The position numbers and the translations under genes were made by a program. A stretch of DNA of 64,000 nt, taken from contig AJFK01000563.1 in assembly GCA_000467715.1 (NCBI GenBank), positions 83,218 through 147,217 of the forward strand, given 5' to 3'. The notes beneath the pieces are model-generated. The model saw only the letters and a program-made list of their open reading frames with translations, had not been told where the DNA came from and made no database searches. Positions 7,839-19,286 of the stretch are shown here, one piece after another; within the stretch, counting starts at the first letter, position 1, and the number at the start of each line of letters is the position of its first letter. Origin of the DNA: Hysterium pulicare CBS 123377. Lineage: Eukaryota; Ascomycota; Dothideomycetes; Hysteriales; Hysteriaceae.

Positions 7839-10544
7839 ATGGGAAAGCCGCGGGCCGCCAAAAAGCAGCCCATTGTCTTGTCGTCGGATGAAGATGAGGA
7901 CGACATAGTACAACCTCCAGCGAAACGCCACAAGTCACGCTCCCTTGCGGGCACGACAAAGAATGGATCATGGGGGGATTCAAAACCTTCGAGGTTGCAT
8001 CAGCATCGCTCTCGTTCGCCAAAGCCACCTTCAAGTCTGCCTAGCTCAAACGTCCTTCAAGATACGACGAACGGGAAGAGTTCACAGAAGTCCCCCACGA
8101 AATCACCCGCAAAGCCAAAGCCCAAATACAAATCAATTACGTCGTTCTTCAATGTTGCAACCCAACGTCAAGGGTCTCAGCCCCAGCCGATTTCGAGTCC
8201 AGACAAACCTGCGACCAGCACTCCATTAGCGGAGGAAGACCTCATAGACGATTCCTCTGCGGATGAAAGTTCGATAAAGGGTTCTAAAGGAACGTTGGAG
8301 CCTAAAACAGCATTGGCCGTACGGAAAAGGGCTAGGAACATATCTGGAGATGCGCTTGGCCCGGACAATGAGGGGCCTCCGAAGGGAAGCCAGAAGTTTC
8401 TTAGAAGCTCCAATAGTGCACGAGGCAATTCATCCTCATCGCAAGGTCAAAGCACGTTATCTGAACCTGTGGATCAAAGACCTTGGAATGAAAAGTATGG
8501 GCCTGCCAGATTAGAAGAACTCGCAGTTCACAAGAAGAAGGTTACCGACGTTCGGACTTGGCTGAGTGATGTTTTCATAGGGAGGGAACGTAAAAGACTC
8601 TTGGTACTGAAAGGTCCTGCAGGAAGTGGCAAAACCACGACGATCTCTCTCCTCGCGGGAGAACTTGGAATTGATTTACAGGAGTGGAAGAATCCAACAA
8701 CGTCCACGTACTCGTCAGAAGGTTTCGTCTCTATGACTGCTCAATTTGAAGACTTCGTCGGAAGAAGTGGCACTTTCGGAAGCCTGACTTTTGATAATTC
8801 GACACTGACCGCCCAGATTCCTTCCAGGGCGAGTACACAGCAGCGACAAAACCAACTAATCCTTGTAGAAGAATTTCCGAATACATTTACCCGCTCTTCT
8901 TCAGTTGTACAGTCCTTTCGATCGTCTATTCAAAATTTCCTGGCAGCAAGCACGCTCTCAGCTGGAGATTTCTTTTCCGGACAACGAGATCCCAGCCAGA
9001 CTGTTACTCCAATCGTAATGATCATTTCGGAAACCTTACTCTCGACCAATACAGCTGCCGCCGATAGCTTTACCGCCCACCGTCTCCTGGGCCCCGAGAT
9101 CCTGAATCACCCCGGTGTCAGTGTGGTTGAATTCAATCCAATTGCGCCGACTCTCATGATAAAAGCTCTCGAACTCATCGTCTTGAAAGAAGCGCGCAAG
9201 ACTGGCCGACGCAAAACTCCCGGCCCCCAGGTGATCAAGCGGCTCTCAGAGCTGGGGGACATTCGAAGCGCTGCTTCATCACTCGAGTTTCTCTGTGTTC
9301 GAGGGGATGAAGGTGATGGGTGGGGCGCGAAGGTGGCTTTCACGAAGCCCAAGAAAGGGACAAGGGACGTGCCGCTTACGAAGATGGAGGAGGAGTCTCT
9401 AGAAATGGTGACACAGAGGGAAAGCACGCTTGGTATTTTCCATGCTGTTGGCAAAGTCGTCTACAACAAGCGCATACCGGCTGAGGCTATAAGTGAACCT
9501 ATTCCGCAACCTCCGAATTGGTTTCCCGAGCATCGTCGCCCGAAAGCGTCGGAAGTCCAGATTGATACCCTCCTGGACGAGCTGGGAACCGATACCCAGA
9601 CGTTCATCGCAGCATTACACGAGAATTACATTCTTTCTTGCCAAGGACAGACTGATGAGGATACCATGGATTGCATTAATGGCTGCATCGATGCTCTCTC
9701 AGATGCGGACCTACTTTCAACGGATCGATTCAGTGCGGCAGGTGGTACACGCCGAATATTTCAGGGTACAAGTGCAGACAACCTACGCCAAGAAGAAATT
9801 AGCTTTCAAGCTAGCGTGCGTGGTCTGCTGTTTAGTCTACCTTCTCCTGTCAAGAGGATCGCCCCGCCGTCGTCATCTGTAAATGGCAGGGGCAAAGGTG
9901 GTGTCGGTGGTGTCGGTGGGACTGCCTTTCAAATGTACTATCCAACATCCCTAAGACTATGGCGCCAACGAGAAGAAATGGAAGGACTGCTCGATCTATG
10001 GATTAACCGAGCCCAACATGGCGAGTTGTTCGCTCCTATCATGGCCGCACCCAAGGCACAGGAGGCTAAACCTGGAGGCGTAGAGTCTTGGAGGAAAAGC
10101 ACGCCATTCTCGCAATCTACAAAGAACACAACCAGTTCTACGCCGTCTTCGGAGGAGACGTCGGAAGAGCAACGAGTGCCAGTCCTTCTGGGAAGCGGAG
10201 GCTCAGCCCGCTACGAAATGCTTCTCGAACGTCTCCCTTACATTTCCGCCATCATGCGACAGCAAAGGGTGCGCCTCCCCATTTCAAACACCTTACGAGA
10301 CATTGAGAAAATCACTGCCTTCACTGGTATTGGTACTTCCAATGACGAAGATCCAGAGGATGAGGATCCAGCCCTGGAGCAAGATCAATGGAGTACGGAT
10401 GCTCCAACTACCGAGACTGGAAAGAGGCGCAAGAGCGCCAAGAATAGGATTCAGACGAAAGCGGATCAAGCGTCTGCACTTCCGGGTGTTGTGGAGAAGG
10501 AAGTGGCTAGATTGGTGCTCAGTGATGATGATGTTGAAGATTAA
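7839..10544 (+). CDS. rad17: Rad17 checkpoint clamp loader (Rad24/Rad17 family)
   Basis: An intronless frame of 901 aa. Rad17 replaces Rfc1 in an RFC-like complex that loads the 9-1-1 clamp at damaged DNA in the nucleus. Seen here: a disordered N-terminus; the family motif RPWNEKYGPARLEELAVHKK (about 228-247); a Walker A motif GPAGSGKTT (259-267); a Walker B-like ILVEEFPN (about 347-354); then the AAA+ lid and a helical domain. The tail is acidic and ends LVLSDDDVED. A PCNA-box-like stretch SITSFF occurs near residue 98. Start: an ATG at 7839 followed by the acidic SSDEDEDD motif common in this family's N-termini. Length is longer than yeast Rad24 (659 aa) because of the disordered ends. Confidence 0.93.
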   Translation: MGKPRAAKKQPIVLSSDEDEDDIVQPPAKRHKSRSLAGTTKNGSWGDSKPSRLHQHRSRSPKPPSSLPSSNVLQDTTNGKSSQKSPTKSPAKPKPKYKSITSFFNVATQRQGSQPQPISSPDKPATSTPLAEEDLIDDSSADESSIKGSKGTLEPKTALAVRKRARNISGDALGPDNEGPPKGSQKFLRSSNSARGNSSSSQGQSTLSEPVDQRPWNEKYGPARLEELAVHKKKVTDVRTWLSDVFIGRERKRLLVLKGPAGSGKTTTISLLAGELGIDLQEWKNPTTSTYSSEGFVSMTAQFEDFVGRSGTFGSLTFDNSTLTAQIPSRASTQQRQNQLILVEEFPNTFTRSSSVVQSFRSSIQNFLAASTLSAGDFFSGQRDPSQTVTPIVMIISETLLSTNTAAADSFTAHRLLGPEILNHPGVSVVEFNPIAPTLMIKALELIVLKEARKTGRRKTPGPQVIKRLSELGDIRSAASSLEFLCVRGDEGDGWGAKVAFTKPKKGTRDVPLTKMEEESLEMVTQRESTLGIFHAVGKVVYNKRIPAEAISEPIPQPPNWFPEHRRPKASEVQIDTLLDELGTDTQTFIAALHENYILSCQGQTDEDTMDCINGCIDALSDADLLSTDRFSAAGGTRRIFQGTSADNLRQEEISFQASVRGLLFSLPSPVKRIAPPSSSVNGRGKGGVGGVGGTAFQMYYPTSLRLWRQREEMEGLLDLWINRAQHGELFAPIMAAPKAQEAKPGGVESWRKSTPFSQSTKNTTSSTPSSEETSEEQRVPVLLGSGGSARYEMLLERLPYISAIMRQQRVRLPISNTLRDIEKITAFTGIGTSNDEDPEDEDPALEQDQWSTDAPTTETGKRRKSAKNRIQTKADQASALPGVVEKEVARLVLSDDDVED

Positions 10545-11120
10545 TAGATCTTTCTTACTGTGTGTTGTAGCCATGGGGCTGTTCTGGTGTTCGGAGTATA
10601 TGGAAATGATAACGGGGCGGCGATGGGAAGGGATGGACTGCTTTAAATGTAAAGTCTCACATTATGTGTGCTAGCTTAGGGAGAGCCCGACTGTATACAT
10701 ACTAATAATTAGACTTCATACAAAGGTCTAATAAATCAAGTCAAAGTTTAATTCGCACAACGAGGCTACTCGGTTATCGAGTCCCTTTATAGTACGGCCC
10801 CAAATGCTATCCTGACTTCGTTCTACGTTCGGGCAGGGTATATTGTTTGGTACTCTGCTGATTTCATGAGACAACACCGATAGCAGAGGATTCCCCGAGA
10901 CACTTTTGAGGGAAATCTAAACTGAGATGTCCAACCGACCGGAAGAAGAACTTCTCCTTCCTTCAAGTGCATGTCCAGGGTGTCCTCCAAGGAGATTGAG
11001 AAAAAAAAGAATGATATCATGCAAGCCAGCCTAGTAAAGGTGAAGTATCCACCTGCCCCCAACGCCTTGCTAATGCAGACAGACATATTAGCACAAATAG
11101 CGAGAGCATCATGTAAGTGC
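10545..11120. other. Convergent intergenic stretch (rad17 / tfg2)
   Basis: Contains the 3' ends of two convergent genes. No gene, RNA or repeat was recognised. Confidence 0.6.
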
Positions 11121-12214
11121 TCAGACCACATCCTCCATCTCGACCTCATCATCTTCATCTCCTACCCCCTCGTCACCTTCTCCCTCAACCTCAGGCGGTT
11201 TCCCATGCACCGTAGCCAGCGCGGCGCGATTGTACTCTCCATGCCTCTTCCAACAGCTCGCAAACGGGCCACTCTTGACCAAATCCGCGATTTCCGACAG
11301 AGTTTCTTTGAGATAAGCCTCCGGCTGGTTCGTTTTTCGCTTGAGTTCTTTCATGGGCCAGTACTCATATTCATCAAAGCAGCGCTGCAGAATATCAATA
11401 AGCTCGTTCTTCGGTATACGCGCCGCTTTGTTCTCTTGTCGTTTAGGCGCTGCGCCGGTGCGGATGAAGCCTTTGAAGGCTTTCTGTGCGCTGTCGAGGT
11501 TCGTGATATCGTGAGTTCCGCCTATAATAATGGTGGAGGCGTTTGCGCCTTGTATGGCTTTTAGATTGCGCTGGTTCATGAAGCGTCGGTACTCTTCGTT
11601 CTGTACCGGTACGCAGTTGTATTCGCGACTGGCAGCGCCCACAAGAGCAGTGTGCTTGGGTATTGCCTTCCTAAACTTGCTTCTAGTCTTCTGTACCTTG
11701 GCTTTAGGGTCTTGAATCCCGCTCATGCCGCCCATGTCAGCGCGCGCGCGACCCCATGCGTTAGGTTTGAAGCCGGGTAGGTCCTTTTCAGTGAAGATAT
11801 AGGTGTTATCGGGTTTCTGGGGGCTCTTGAAGTCGTAGCTTCGGGGGAGGTGTGAGTTGGTTTGCCATTGGTCGTTGAGGACCATCCGCATGGGATGTTG
11901 CTGTACTCGCTAGTATTAGGATTCTACACACACTCAAAAGCGTCAGAATCTACCTTTGAAGGCCGTCCGTTCTCGTCTAACCAGAACGCAAGCTTGCCGA
12001 TTTCTATCTCCTCGTCGTCGCCAGCGTTTGCTAAGGACTCCCAGAGCCATTTGGGTAGCCGCGTTAACCAGAGGTCCATACCAGCTTCGGCTTCCTTTGA
12101 TGGCATGTTCAGCTCTCCGGTGTCTTCGTAGATGTCGTCGTCCATGAAGCCGCCCGGAGAAGCCATGTTCTCTGGGTCTGGTTTGATGTCTGCATCCATT
12201 TTGATTCCGTTCAT
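11121..12214 (-). CDS. tfg2: TFIIF beta subunit (RAP30 / Tfg2)
   Basis: Exons 12214-11954 and 11900-11121 on the reverse strand (53-nt intron with CTAATAC-like branch) give about 346 aa. TFIIF binds RNA polymerase II and helps build the preinitiation complex. Visible features: an acidic start; the dimerisation barrel opening with MDLWLTRLPKWLWESLAN; the motif HLPRSYDFKS; and near the C-terminus a winged-helix region containing the segments RIPKNELIDILQRCFDEYEY and WPMKELKRKTNQPEAYLKE. An acidic tail rich in Glu, Asp and Gly ends the protein. Length fits fungal Tfg2 proteins (about 330-400 aa). It is divergent from csn4. Confidence 0.93.
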
Positions 12215-12682
12215 GGTCGTAGTGAGAGCTTGGATCCTTGTTAGTCAAGTGAGTGTGCTATCAGAGTGAGAGTCTCGGATATGAATGCGGCAGGCGGCAA
12301 GATTGTCGCAGCGGTGTTGAAGTGAATGAAGGGTTGATTGAAGCTCACAAAGTGATGAAAGAGCCGCCAGTTCGGGATAATGCCGGTCTGACTACGGAGT
12401 AGCTCTTATCGATAAGCTACCACCTACCAGCACCAGCCCACTTCACGAAATGACATTCACTATTGACTGTCGCTGAGAGCTTCGATTTATTCCGACCCAA
12501 AGGTATGTAGAGAGGTTAAGTGTGGTTTTTTATCCCAACCTGACCAACGAAGCGATTTTAATGCTTTGCAATTCTATGACTAATTAGTCGCCTGGAGCCG
12601 TCACCTCTATTGCTGCCTTCGTCCACCTCCAACACTTTCGCCAGTGCTGCCTCTCGGGTCCAATCCTCTCTGCTTCTCCAAC
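12215..12682. promoter_or_regulatory. Divergent promoter region of tfg2 and csn4
   Basis: 468 bp between two start codons facing away from each other. It holds both 5' UTRs and promoters. No clear TATA box was seen. Confidence 0.5.
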
Positions 12683-13986
12683 ATGGCTTCTCCAGAAGTT
12701 GCCTCAGCTCTAAAACAAATTGAATCAGCATCCGCCTCAGACAAAGCAACCCAATACAATTCTCTCCTCCAAAAGATTCTCTCCTCCTCTGACAAGCTCG
12801 ACGCAAATCTAATCGCCTACGCACGCTCCCTCCTGGGCGAATCCCTTGGAATAGTAGCATCCAGGCCCCTCCTCGCTACCTTCGTCGAGCAATTCCGCAA
12901 CGTCTCTGACTCCGACGTCAAGATCGAAGTTGGCCAGAAGGTCCTTGAACTCCTTGCCCCAAAAGTCGTCTCATATGAAGAACAAGATATTCAGGTCAAG
13001 GAGATTCTAGCGGATGCATACGAGGCACAAGATGACTATAGAAGCTCGGCAAAGATATTACAGGCGATTACTCTCGACTCCTCGCAACGTGCAGTCTCGG
13101 ATGATGATAAAGCGAAGGTATGGATTAGGATTGTGAGGTGCTATCTAGAGGAAGACGACCCAACGAGTGCATTTGGTTATCTCAATCGTGTTAAGAATGT
13201 GCTATATGGTGTCAAGAACAAGGAGACCAGACTTACTTTCCAGTTAAGCCAAGCTAGGATTCTGGATTCGCAGCGAAGCTTCCTGGATGCGAGTCAATCA
13301 TATCACGGCCTGAGTTTCGAGACTATCATCGATGAGGAGGAACGATTGAGGGCACTTTCGGCGGCTATCATCTGTGCCGTTTTGGCGCCTGCTGGACCAC
13401 AACGAGCAAGGACGCTCGCGCGACTTTACAAGGATGAGCGAGCAAATCAGGTGGAGGAGTTTGGAATTCTGGAGAAGATATTTTTAGAAAGGTTACTTTC
13501 TCCTGCTGAAGTCAAAGCATTTGCCGAAAAGCTCCAACCACACCAACTGGCCAAGACCGCAGATGGATCGACGGTGCTGGACAAAGCGGTCTTAGAACAC
13601 AACTTGCTCGGCGCTTCCAGATTATACAACAACATTGGTATCGACCAGTTGGGCGAGCTTCTTGGTGTGGATGCAGATAGGGCTGAGGGGTACGCAGCAC
13701 AGATGATCGAACAGGGTCGTTTAGCTGGATACATCGACCAAATAGACCGACTTATCTTCTTCGAGGGCGAGGGTAGTGGAGAGAGGAAAACAAGTCATGC
13801 AGAACGAGTTGTTGGGAAGGAGCTGAGGAAATGGGATGCGAACGTGCAAGGTCTGGCCGAGGAGGTTGAGAAGGTCACTACCATGATTCAGAGCCAGCAC
13901 CCAGTAAGTACTTTAGTTATGAGCTCGGACGGGCAACTCGCTGACTTGAATTCAAGGAGTTCTATACCTCGCATATGGTCCATTGA
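12683..13986 (+). CDS. csn4: COP9 signalosome subunit 4
   Basis: Exons 12683-13903 and 13957-13986 give 416 aa. CSN4 is a PCI-domain subunit of the complex that removes Nedd8 from cullins; in fungi it affects development and light responses. The start MASPEVASALKQIESASASD is chosen over an in-frame non-ATG extension. TPR-like helices fill about residues 20-290 and the PCI winged helix about 290-370 (LLSPAEVKAFAEKLQPHQ begins this part). The last exon is only 30 nt and restores the family ending EFYTSHMVH; reading through the intron would give an unrelated tail. Confidence 0.93.
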
Positions 13987-14588
13987 GATGGTCGCAAGCA
14001 GCACCTAGCATAGCGATTGGCACTGGTTCAATTCCCCTGGCTCAGGACGTATAGTGGCATCTTGCGTCAACCGTGGATCTCTAAAGTTACATAGGCGTAC
14101 GAGAGATTGTACTGACTAAGTGGGCGTGGACAGTCATTTGCACCAAGTCCCTCGAAACAACTACGCAACGATGCAGAAATGGCAACCTAGATTGATGTGC
14201 CATGGGAAGCACTTTGAAGACAAAAGTCCTTACTCGGACGTATCATATATAGAGTGCACCGTCAAGACAGAATCGAAATCCCTCATCACACTAGTTAGTG
14301 GTGTCCATGATCACAATCCTTTCAATGATTCCGCACAGCTAACTTGTGCTATTCATTGAGTAAATTGTCTGTGTCAGAAATTTTCTTCTGACAACAGACC
14401 CTTACCCCTCTAGAAACTATCCTTTCAATATGCCGTTATCCTGATAGTCTCGGCGTCCCTTTTGATTTTCCCAACCTGGGCTTCACACCCATGCCCTTGA
14501 AAGACACATCTGAGGAGTAATCAGAAATTCCTCCTGACACATTAAAACGCTAACGCCGTAAAATGCATTGATCCCAGGCCATCATAAT
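13987..14588. other. Convergent intergenic stretch (csn4 / nsa2)
   Basis: Two 3' ends meet here. Only small unconvincing frames are present. A short hairpin TGTCAGAA-N6-TTCTGACA lies near 14377-14398 and could mark an RNA 3' end. Nothing else was recognised. Confidence 0.55.
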
Positions 14589-15891
14589 CTAAACGAGTAA
14601 CACAGCATTGATACACTAAATAGCTGTCAATGATAACTCATAATTCAAGATGGGGGTCTACTTACACCGTCGTTTTCGGGAGTATTCGTGATCTATGACG
14701 GGGTCAGTACATGGCAAATTTAGCCACTCTTACCACTCACCTGCGCATATTTACCCCAGACCACCTTACCACCAGCAGTAACCAGTCCCAGTTCGCTAAC
14801 GTTGACTTCAATGACCGTTCCTCTCGTCAAGACGCCCAGTTGTGCTTGAACCGTTTAGCAGACATTATCTAAAGATTGGAATGGTGAGACGAACTGTACA
14901 TGGGATTTTGGGGGTTCTTCTTGACTGAGATGATCGCAAGCTGAACAGTGACATTTAACTCTCTGTATACATTTAGCGACATGTATATTGAGTTGCATGT
15001 AGACCCGAGGAACCTACGGATGTGTCACATTCGCCTTCTTATATCGTAGACCCATTGGGCGTATGAATCGCTCGTATTTGACTAATACACCATCAGTAAG
15101 TCCATCGTGAATGAGAGGGAAAGACTAAGTACCAGGTCTTCTTGTAAAACCAGGCCCCACGAACGTCGGCTTTGTGATCTTTCGAATTGTTAGTCAGTCC
15201 TCAAGTTTTTCTAGATATCGCGACGTACCATGCGCTTCCATGATTTCTTTTGCGTTTCTAGAATCCCATATCAGCTACCATACAATATCGTCTAGGAATC
15301 CACCCACTCTTCCCAGTTTTCACAACAGAAAAGATCCTATAATGATTTAGTAAATTTGCGATCGTCCGTTTTGGTCTCTGAAATCTGACTTACTCCTCCT
15401 CCGAGATGCCTTTCACCTTCGGCAAGGGAACGGAGAAGCGTGCTGCCTTCTCATTCCGTTTTTGCTTGATAGCGCTCGATAGCGCCTTTGCGTTCTCTGC
15501 AGAACATCAGCATCCGCCGTAAACGCGCGAGACCAGAGATAGATTTACTCTCGTTGCTTCGGTCAAGCAAGTACTGTGGCAGGGGTGTGTTCGACGGCTC
15601 CGCAGCCTCGCTCGACTTGACATTCCGCTCTTCGTGCGCTCGTATGGTTTTTTTCATCTGAATTTTTTCACGTCTTCTCTTCTCCGCATACATTTTCGCC
15701 CTTAGGCCACGGAAGTTCTGGGCTTCCTTCGAGGCCTTGTGGCCTTCCCGGGCCTTGCGCTTTCGTGTGCGTTCTTCATGGTCGAGGCGCTTTCCGTGTA
15801 GTTTTTGCCAACGCTGCAGGAACAGAGTCAGTCGTCCGTTTCGAAAAATGCCACTGCATTGCTATACCTCAATATACTCTCCTTGCGGCAT
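14589..15891 (-). CDS. nsa2: Nsa2 60S pre-ribosome assembly factor, 11 exons
   Basis: Reverse-strand exons: 15891-15868, 15813-15549, 15496-15394, 15336-15308, 15257-15229, 15178-15133, 15081-15018, 14962-14895, 14844-14741, 14692-14666, 14615-14589. Together they encode 261 aa, the same length as yeast Nsa2. All joins keep frame and have GT-AG ends. Nsa2 is a nucleolar S8e-like protein needed for 27S pre-rRNA processing. Recognisable parts: the start [20 protein letters not shown]; a basic region with [57 protein letters not shown]; and the C-terminal barrel ending [11 protein letters not shown]. Five exons are below 30 nt. No single long open frame reveals this gene. Confidence 0.93.
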
Positions 15892-16079
15892 TGTGAAGTT
15901 CAATTGGTGGCCTGGAATGGATCGTGATAGACAGACAGCGGCGAATTCAAAATTGTCAAGGTGATTCGAAATCTTGGCGCCGCTAAATCTGCTTAGTCAC
16001 ATTATCAATTCTATCCCGTGAACTTCAAGTAGCATTGACGAATCCGCATGCTGTCTCATTAAAGGCATCACAGTACGCA
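15892..16079. promoter_or_regulatory. Bidirectional promoter nsa2 / bL21m
   Basis: 188 bp separate the two divergent start codons, so the two genes must share promoter sequence. No TATA box is evident. Confidence 0.55.
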
Positions 16080-16853
16080 ATGCTCGCGCAGACGGTCCGA
16101 CGGTCTCTTTTAGAGGCTAAAACCAGCTTTCCACCAACGTTTCTCCTCCCATTTCGCGCCCGAATTACGACAGTATCGCATTCTCTCGAAACATCAAACG
16201 TCCCCGAGCCGCTCATAAGTTCGGGCCAACACATCTCCAAAGACCTGAAAGCGAAATCAAGAAAGCCGAAGAATGAAGCAAATGCGACAGTCAAGTCGAC
16301 ATCTTCCAAAACGACGCCTTCGATAACATCACGCCCCGCAAAAGCCCCGAGGCCGAATCCAAATGCCCATTCAACAACAGAACCAGTCTCGGAAGACATT
16401 AAGCAGATGCTTCCACTGCTGCAATCACAACCTCCCTATTACGTAACAGTCCACCTCCACGGGCGTCCATACCTCGTCACCAGTGGAGACACAATCCGCC
16501 TCCCCTTCCTAATGCCCAAGGTCTCTCCTGGCGACGTCCTCCGTCTCAACCGCGCTACGCACATTGGATCTCGCGACTACACATTAAGAGCCCCTGAACC
16601 CATCAGAGCGCCGAAAGATGAGGCAGGGACAGTGGGAAAGCCAGTATATTTAGATGACAGGTTGTTTGTGTGTAGGGCTACGGTGTTGGGTGTTGAAAGT
16701 GAGCCGATGAGGATTAAGGAGAAGACGAAGAGGAGACAGAGACATGTAAGGCATGTAAGAAGTAAGCATCGATTTACGGTTATTAGGATTGGGGATGTGC
16801 AGGTTAAGGGTACCCAGGAAATGGAGGGGGCAACACTGGCTGCGGAAGTTTAA
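16080..16853 (+). CDS. mrpl49: Mitochondrial large-subunit ribosomal protein bL21m (Mrpl49)
   Basis: A single exon of 257 aa. The first in-frame ATG (16080, MLAQTVRRSLLEAKT) starts a basic, amphipathic presequence suited to mitochondrial import. About residues 40-120 are a basic linker. The bL21 fold follows: YYVTVHLHGRPYLVTSGDTI, PFLMPKVSPGDVLRLNRAT and, near the end, the basic RNA-binding segment KTKRRQRHVRHVRSKHRF with VIRIGDV after it. The protein belongs to the 54S mitoribosomal subunit in the matrix. The gene is divergent from nsa2 with 188 bp between start codons. Confidence 0.9.
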   Translation: MLAQTVRRSLLEAKTSFPPTFLLPFRARITTVSHSLETSNVPEPLISSGQHISKDLKAKSRKPKNEANATVKSTSSKTTPSITSRPAKAPRPNPNAHSTTEPVSEDIKQMLPLLQSQPPYYVTVHLHGRPYLVTSGDTIRLPFLMPKVSPGDVLRLNRATHIGSRDYTLRAPEPIRAPKDEAGTVGKPVYLDDRLFVCRATVLGVESEPMRIKEKTKRRQRHVRHVRSKHRFTVIRIGDVQVKGTQEMEGATLAAEV

Positions 16854-17464
16854 GAATAGATGGTAGTCGGCAAGGATAATCGATATGCATATTGGAAATG
16901 GTGACCAGATCATTGCGATTTTTCTGTACAAAGCCTCGGACTGTATTCATACGTTGTATATGTAAACATACTCGGTCTTTCCGCAATATAGAAGGCTCTG
17001 TAGGTGATTGGAGCTCAATTCCTCCAGATTTCCCCTCACATGCTTGCGTGTATGTGTCACTTAATATCAAGTATTGGAATTTGAACCATAGAAATGTCTT
17101 CGCCCAACTTCTCTTATTCCATCTCCAGACTCCTCCACTAGCCAAGAGGGCAAAAAAATCCGAAGCCTGCAATATATACAGTGGGCTTCACCCCAAGCCG
17201 AGAACAGAAAATCAACTCGTCCAAAACGTGCGCAAATAGACGTCCACCCAGAAAACGAGAGAAAGAAATATTTACAAAGCCAGCAAGCTCCAGGCGCCTT
17301 TGCTAAGAACAGAAAAATGTTCAAAAAAAGCTCGCTCAATAGCAGTCAGAAAGGGAGACGAAGCAACGGCTTTTCGACTCTTCATCAATGCCCGTTAAAA
17401 CATGTTTTCGCGGGAGGTGTTAAACAATGGAAAAATAGCGTCTTTTCTTATCCCATGTTAGGGA
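16854..17464. other. Convergent intergenic stretch (bL21m / mps1)
   Basis: 3' regions of two convergent genes. No convincing gene or repeat was recognised. Confidence 0.55.
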
Positions 17465-19286
17465 CTATCCACTTTCCATCAGGTCCCTAATCTTAGTGTA
17501 AAAGCTTGCGGGATACTGTCGTATCTCTTCGTCAGTCGGCGGTTCTTTCTTTGGATCCCTAAATCGATCCGCCACGCGTTGAATGATTTGTCCCAGAAGC
17601 TCCTGTGGTATCCTTAGATCATCCCCTCCGTCGGGATATAGGAACGGATCGCGTTCGTCCAGGAGCTGTGGTATGGTAGGTCGTCTCGAAGGATCTCGCT
17701 GAAGGCAATGACGAAGGGTTGCTCGGAGGCCTGGTGGCACTCGGACTCCGCCGACACCATATGTAGAGTATTCAATTACGACATCACGGTTCACAATAGC
17801 CATAACTCGATGTATCTGGTTTGGAATGTGCGCAAAAGGTGGTCGGCCGTAGACCATTTGGTAGAGGATGCATCCCAAGCTCCAAACATCACTTGGTTTT
17901 CCTAGCTTCATCATCTTGTCGATGTTACCAGCGCCAAGCTGACCTCGTGCCCCTGCGTTGGTGTCCTCGAGAGATTCAGGAGACATGTAATTGGGAGTGC
18001 CGACGTGGCTATCTCGATGTACATTCACAGTATTGTCGATATCGATGGCGTTGGCTATACCGAAATCGATAAGTTTTAGGCGCCCTGAAACCATAAGGAA
18101 GTTGGCGGGTTTGAGGTCCGAATGTACGATGTCGTAGTCATGAACTGCGCCGACGCATTCGAGCATTTCTTTCCAGTAGTATCGGGTAAATGATAGATCT
18201 AGTTTTGCTCCTTCGGGGTCCAACTTCATTCGTATTATACGTGCTAGGTCGGATTCACCGATTTCCATGAGCTTGACTGAGGATTAGCTATGATTGATCT
18301 GATCGATACTGAGGGGCACTTACCACACTCAAGATTTGCCTTGATTCATCCACTTCCCAATCATACAGCCTCACAACCCTTTCCACATCATTCAATTTTC
18401 TCAATAGGTCGATCTCCCCCTTGTAGCCACGCACAGCACACTCATCCGCGTCCTCCAATTTAACTCTTTTCAAAGCAAACAACCTGGAGTTTTCCGCCAT
18501 GACTCGATAGACGTCAGAACTCCCACCTTTCCCCAGTCTACCCATCTGGGAATATTGCTTCCCGTTTACAGTAAGATGACTTCGTTTCTTCCTTTCCCTA
18601 GTTTTCGTCGTCGCCGCGCCCGCCGCAACCGTCGCCGTTTCCAAAACTGACATTTTTGGAGGCGGTGGAGGTGGTGCAGGCCTATGTGGTGTGTTGGCGC
18701 TAATGGTTTGTAGTGGCATGGGCTTGTCTTGTCTCTGCGCAGTCACAGGAGAATGATGATGCACCTGGGGTCGGACGTTTGGGTCGGCAACTTTCATGAC
18801 AGAATCTGCCTTCATCGAGTCTGCTTTCATAACGGACATGGGAAGGTTCTCTTGATCCTGTGATGGTGGATGTTCGTCCTCCCCTTGTGGTGTCCTTCTT
18901 ATCCTCCGCATTGGAGCCCCCCGCAACGGCACTCTCTTTATCCTCAGCGAAGGTGCCGGTGTGATAGTATCTTGAACGGGGGTATTCGATCCTGATCCAG
19001 TTCGGGATATCCTTAGTTTTGGTTTGCGCGCCTGTTTCTCCGGCGAATTGACCTCATTTTGTGCCAACAATGCCGTTGTCAAAGCGCTCAATTTCATCGG
19101 TTGCGGGATTTCGTCGTCGGAGCTGTCACCAATGTTGATATTTTGCATCATGGGCGCATCTGCAGAGAAGCCATACGATTGACCGAGTACGGAGAGCGGA
19201 GAGTCTCGTCGCTGAAGTGGCCGGGAAGAGGTCTGGCGCATCCTCCCATTATAGGAGCCCATCGGTGTCGGTGAAGCTGTTGCCAT
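17465..19286 (-). CDS. mps1: Mps1/TTK dual-specificity spindle checkpoint kinase
   Basis: Exons 19286-18324 and 18271-17465 give 589 aa. Mps1 acts at kinetochores and spindle poles in the spindle assembly checkpoint. Residues 1-240 are disordered with a Pro run before the kinase domain. The kinase has a glycine loop GRLGKGGSSDVY (about 249-260), catalytic Lys in FALKRVKL (273), the loop HSDLKPAN (371-378), DFG (390-392) and the activation segment GTPNYMSPESL. The HSDLKPANF form instead of HRDLKP is typical of the Mps1 family. The intron acceptor is set at the CAAG before LMEIGESDL because this keeps frame after ILSV; a nearer CAG shifts frame. Confidence 0.92.

Noticed and set aside
12644-12682. 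N-terminal extension of csn4
   Set aside because: The extension starts with a non-ATG codon; MASPEVASAL at 12683 is the natural start.
16035-16079. In-frame upstream extension of bL21m
   Set aside because: The frame opens before the gene only with non-ATG codons; the first ATG at 16080 gives a good mitochondrial presequence.
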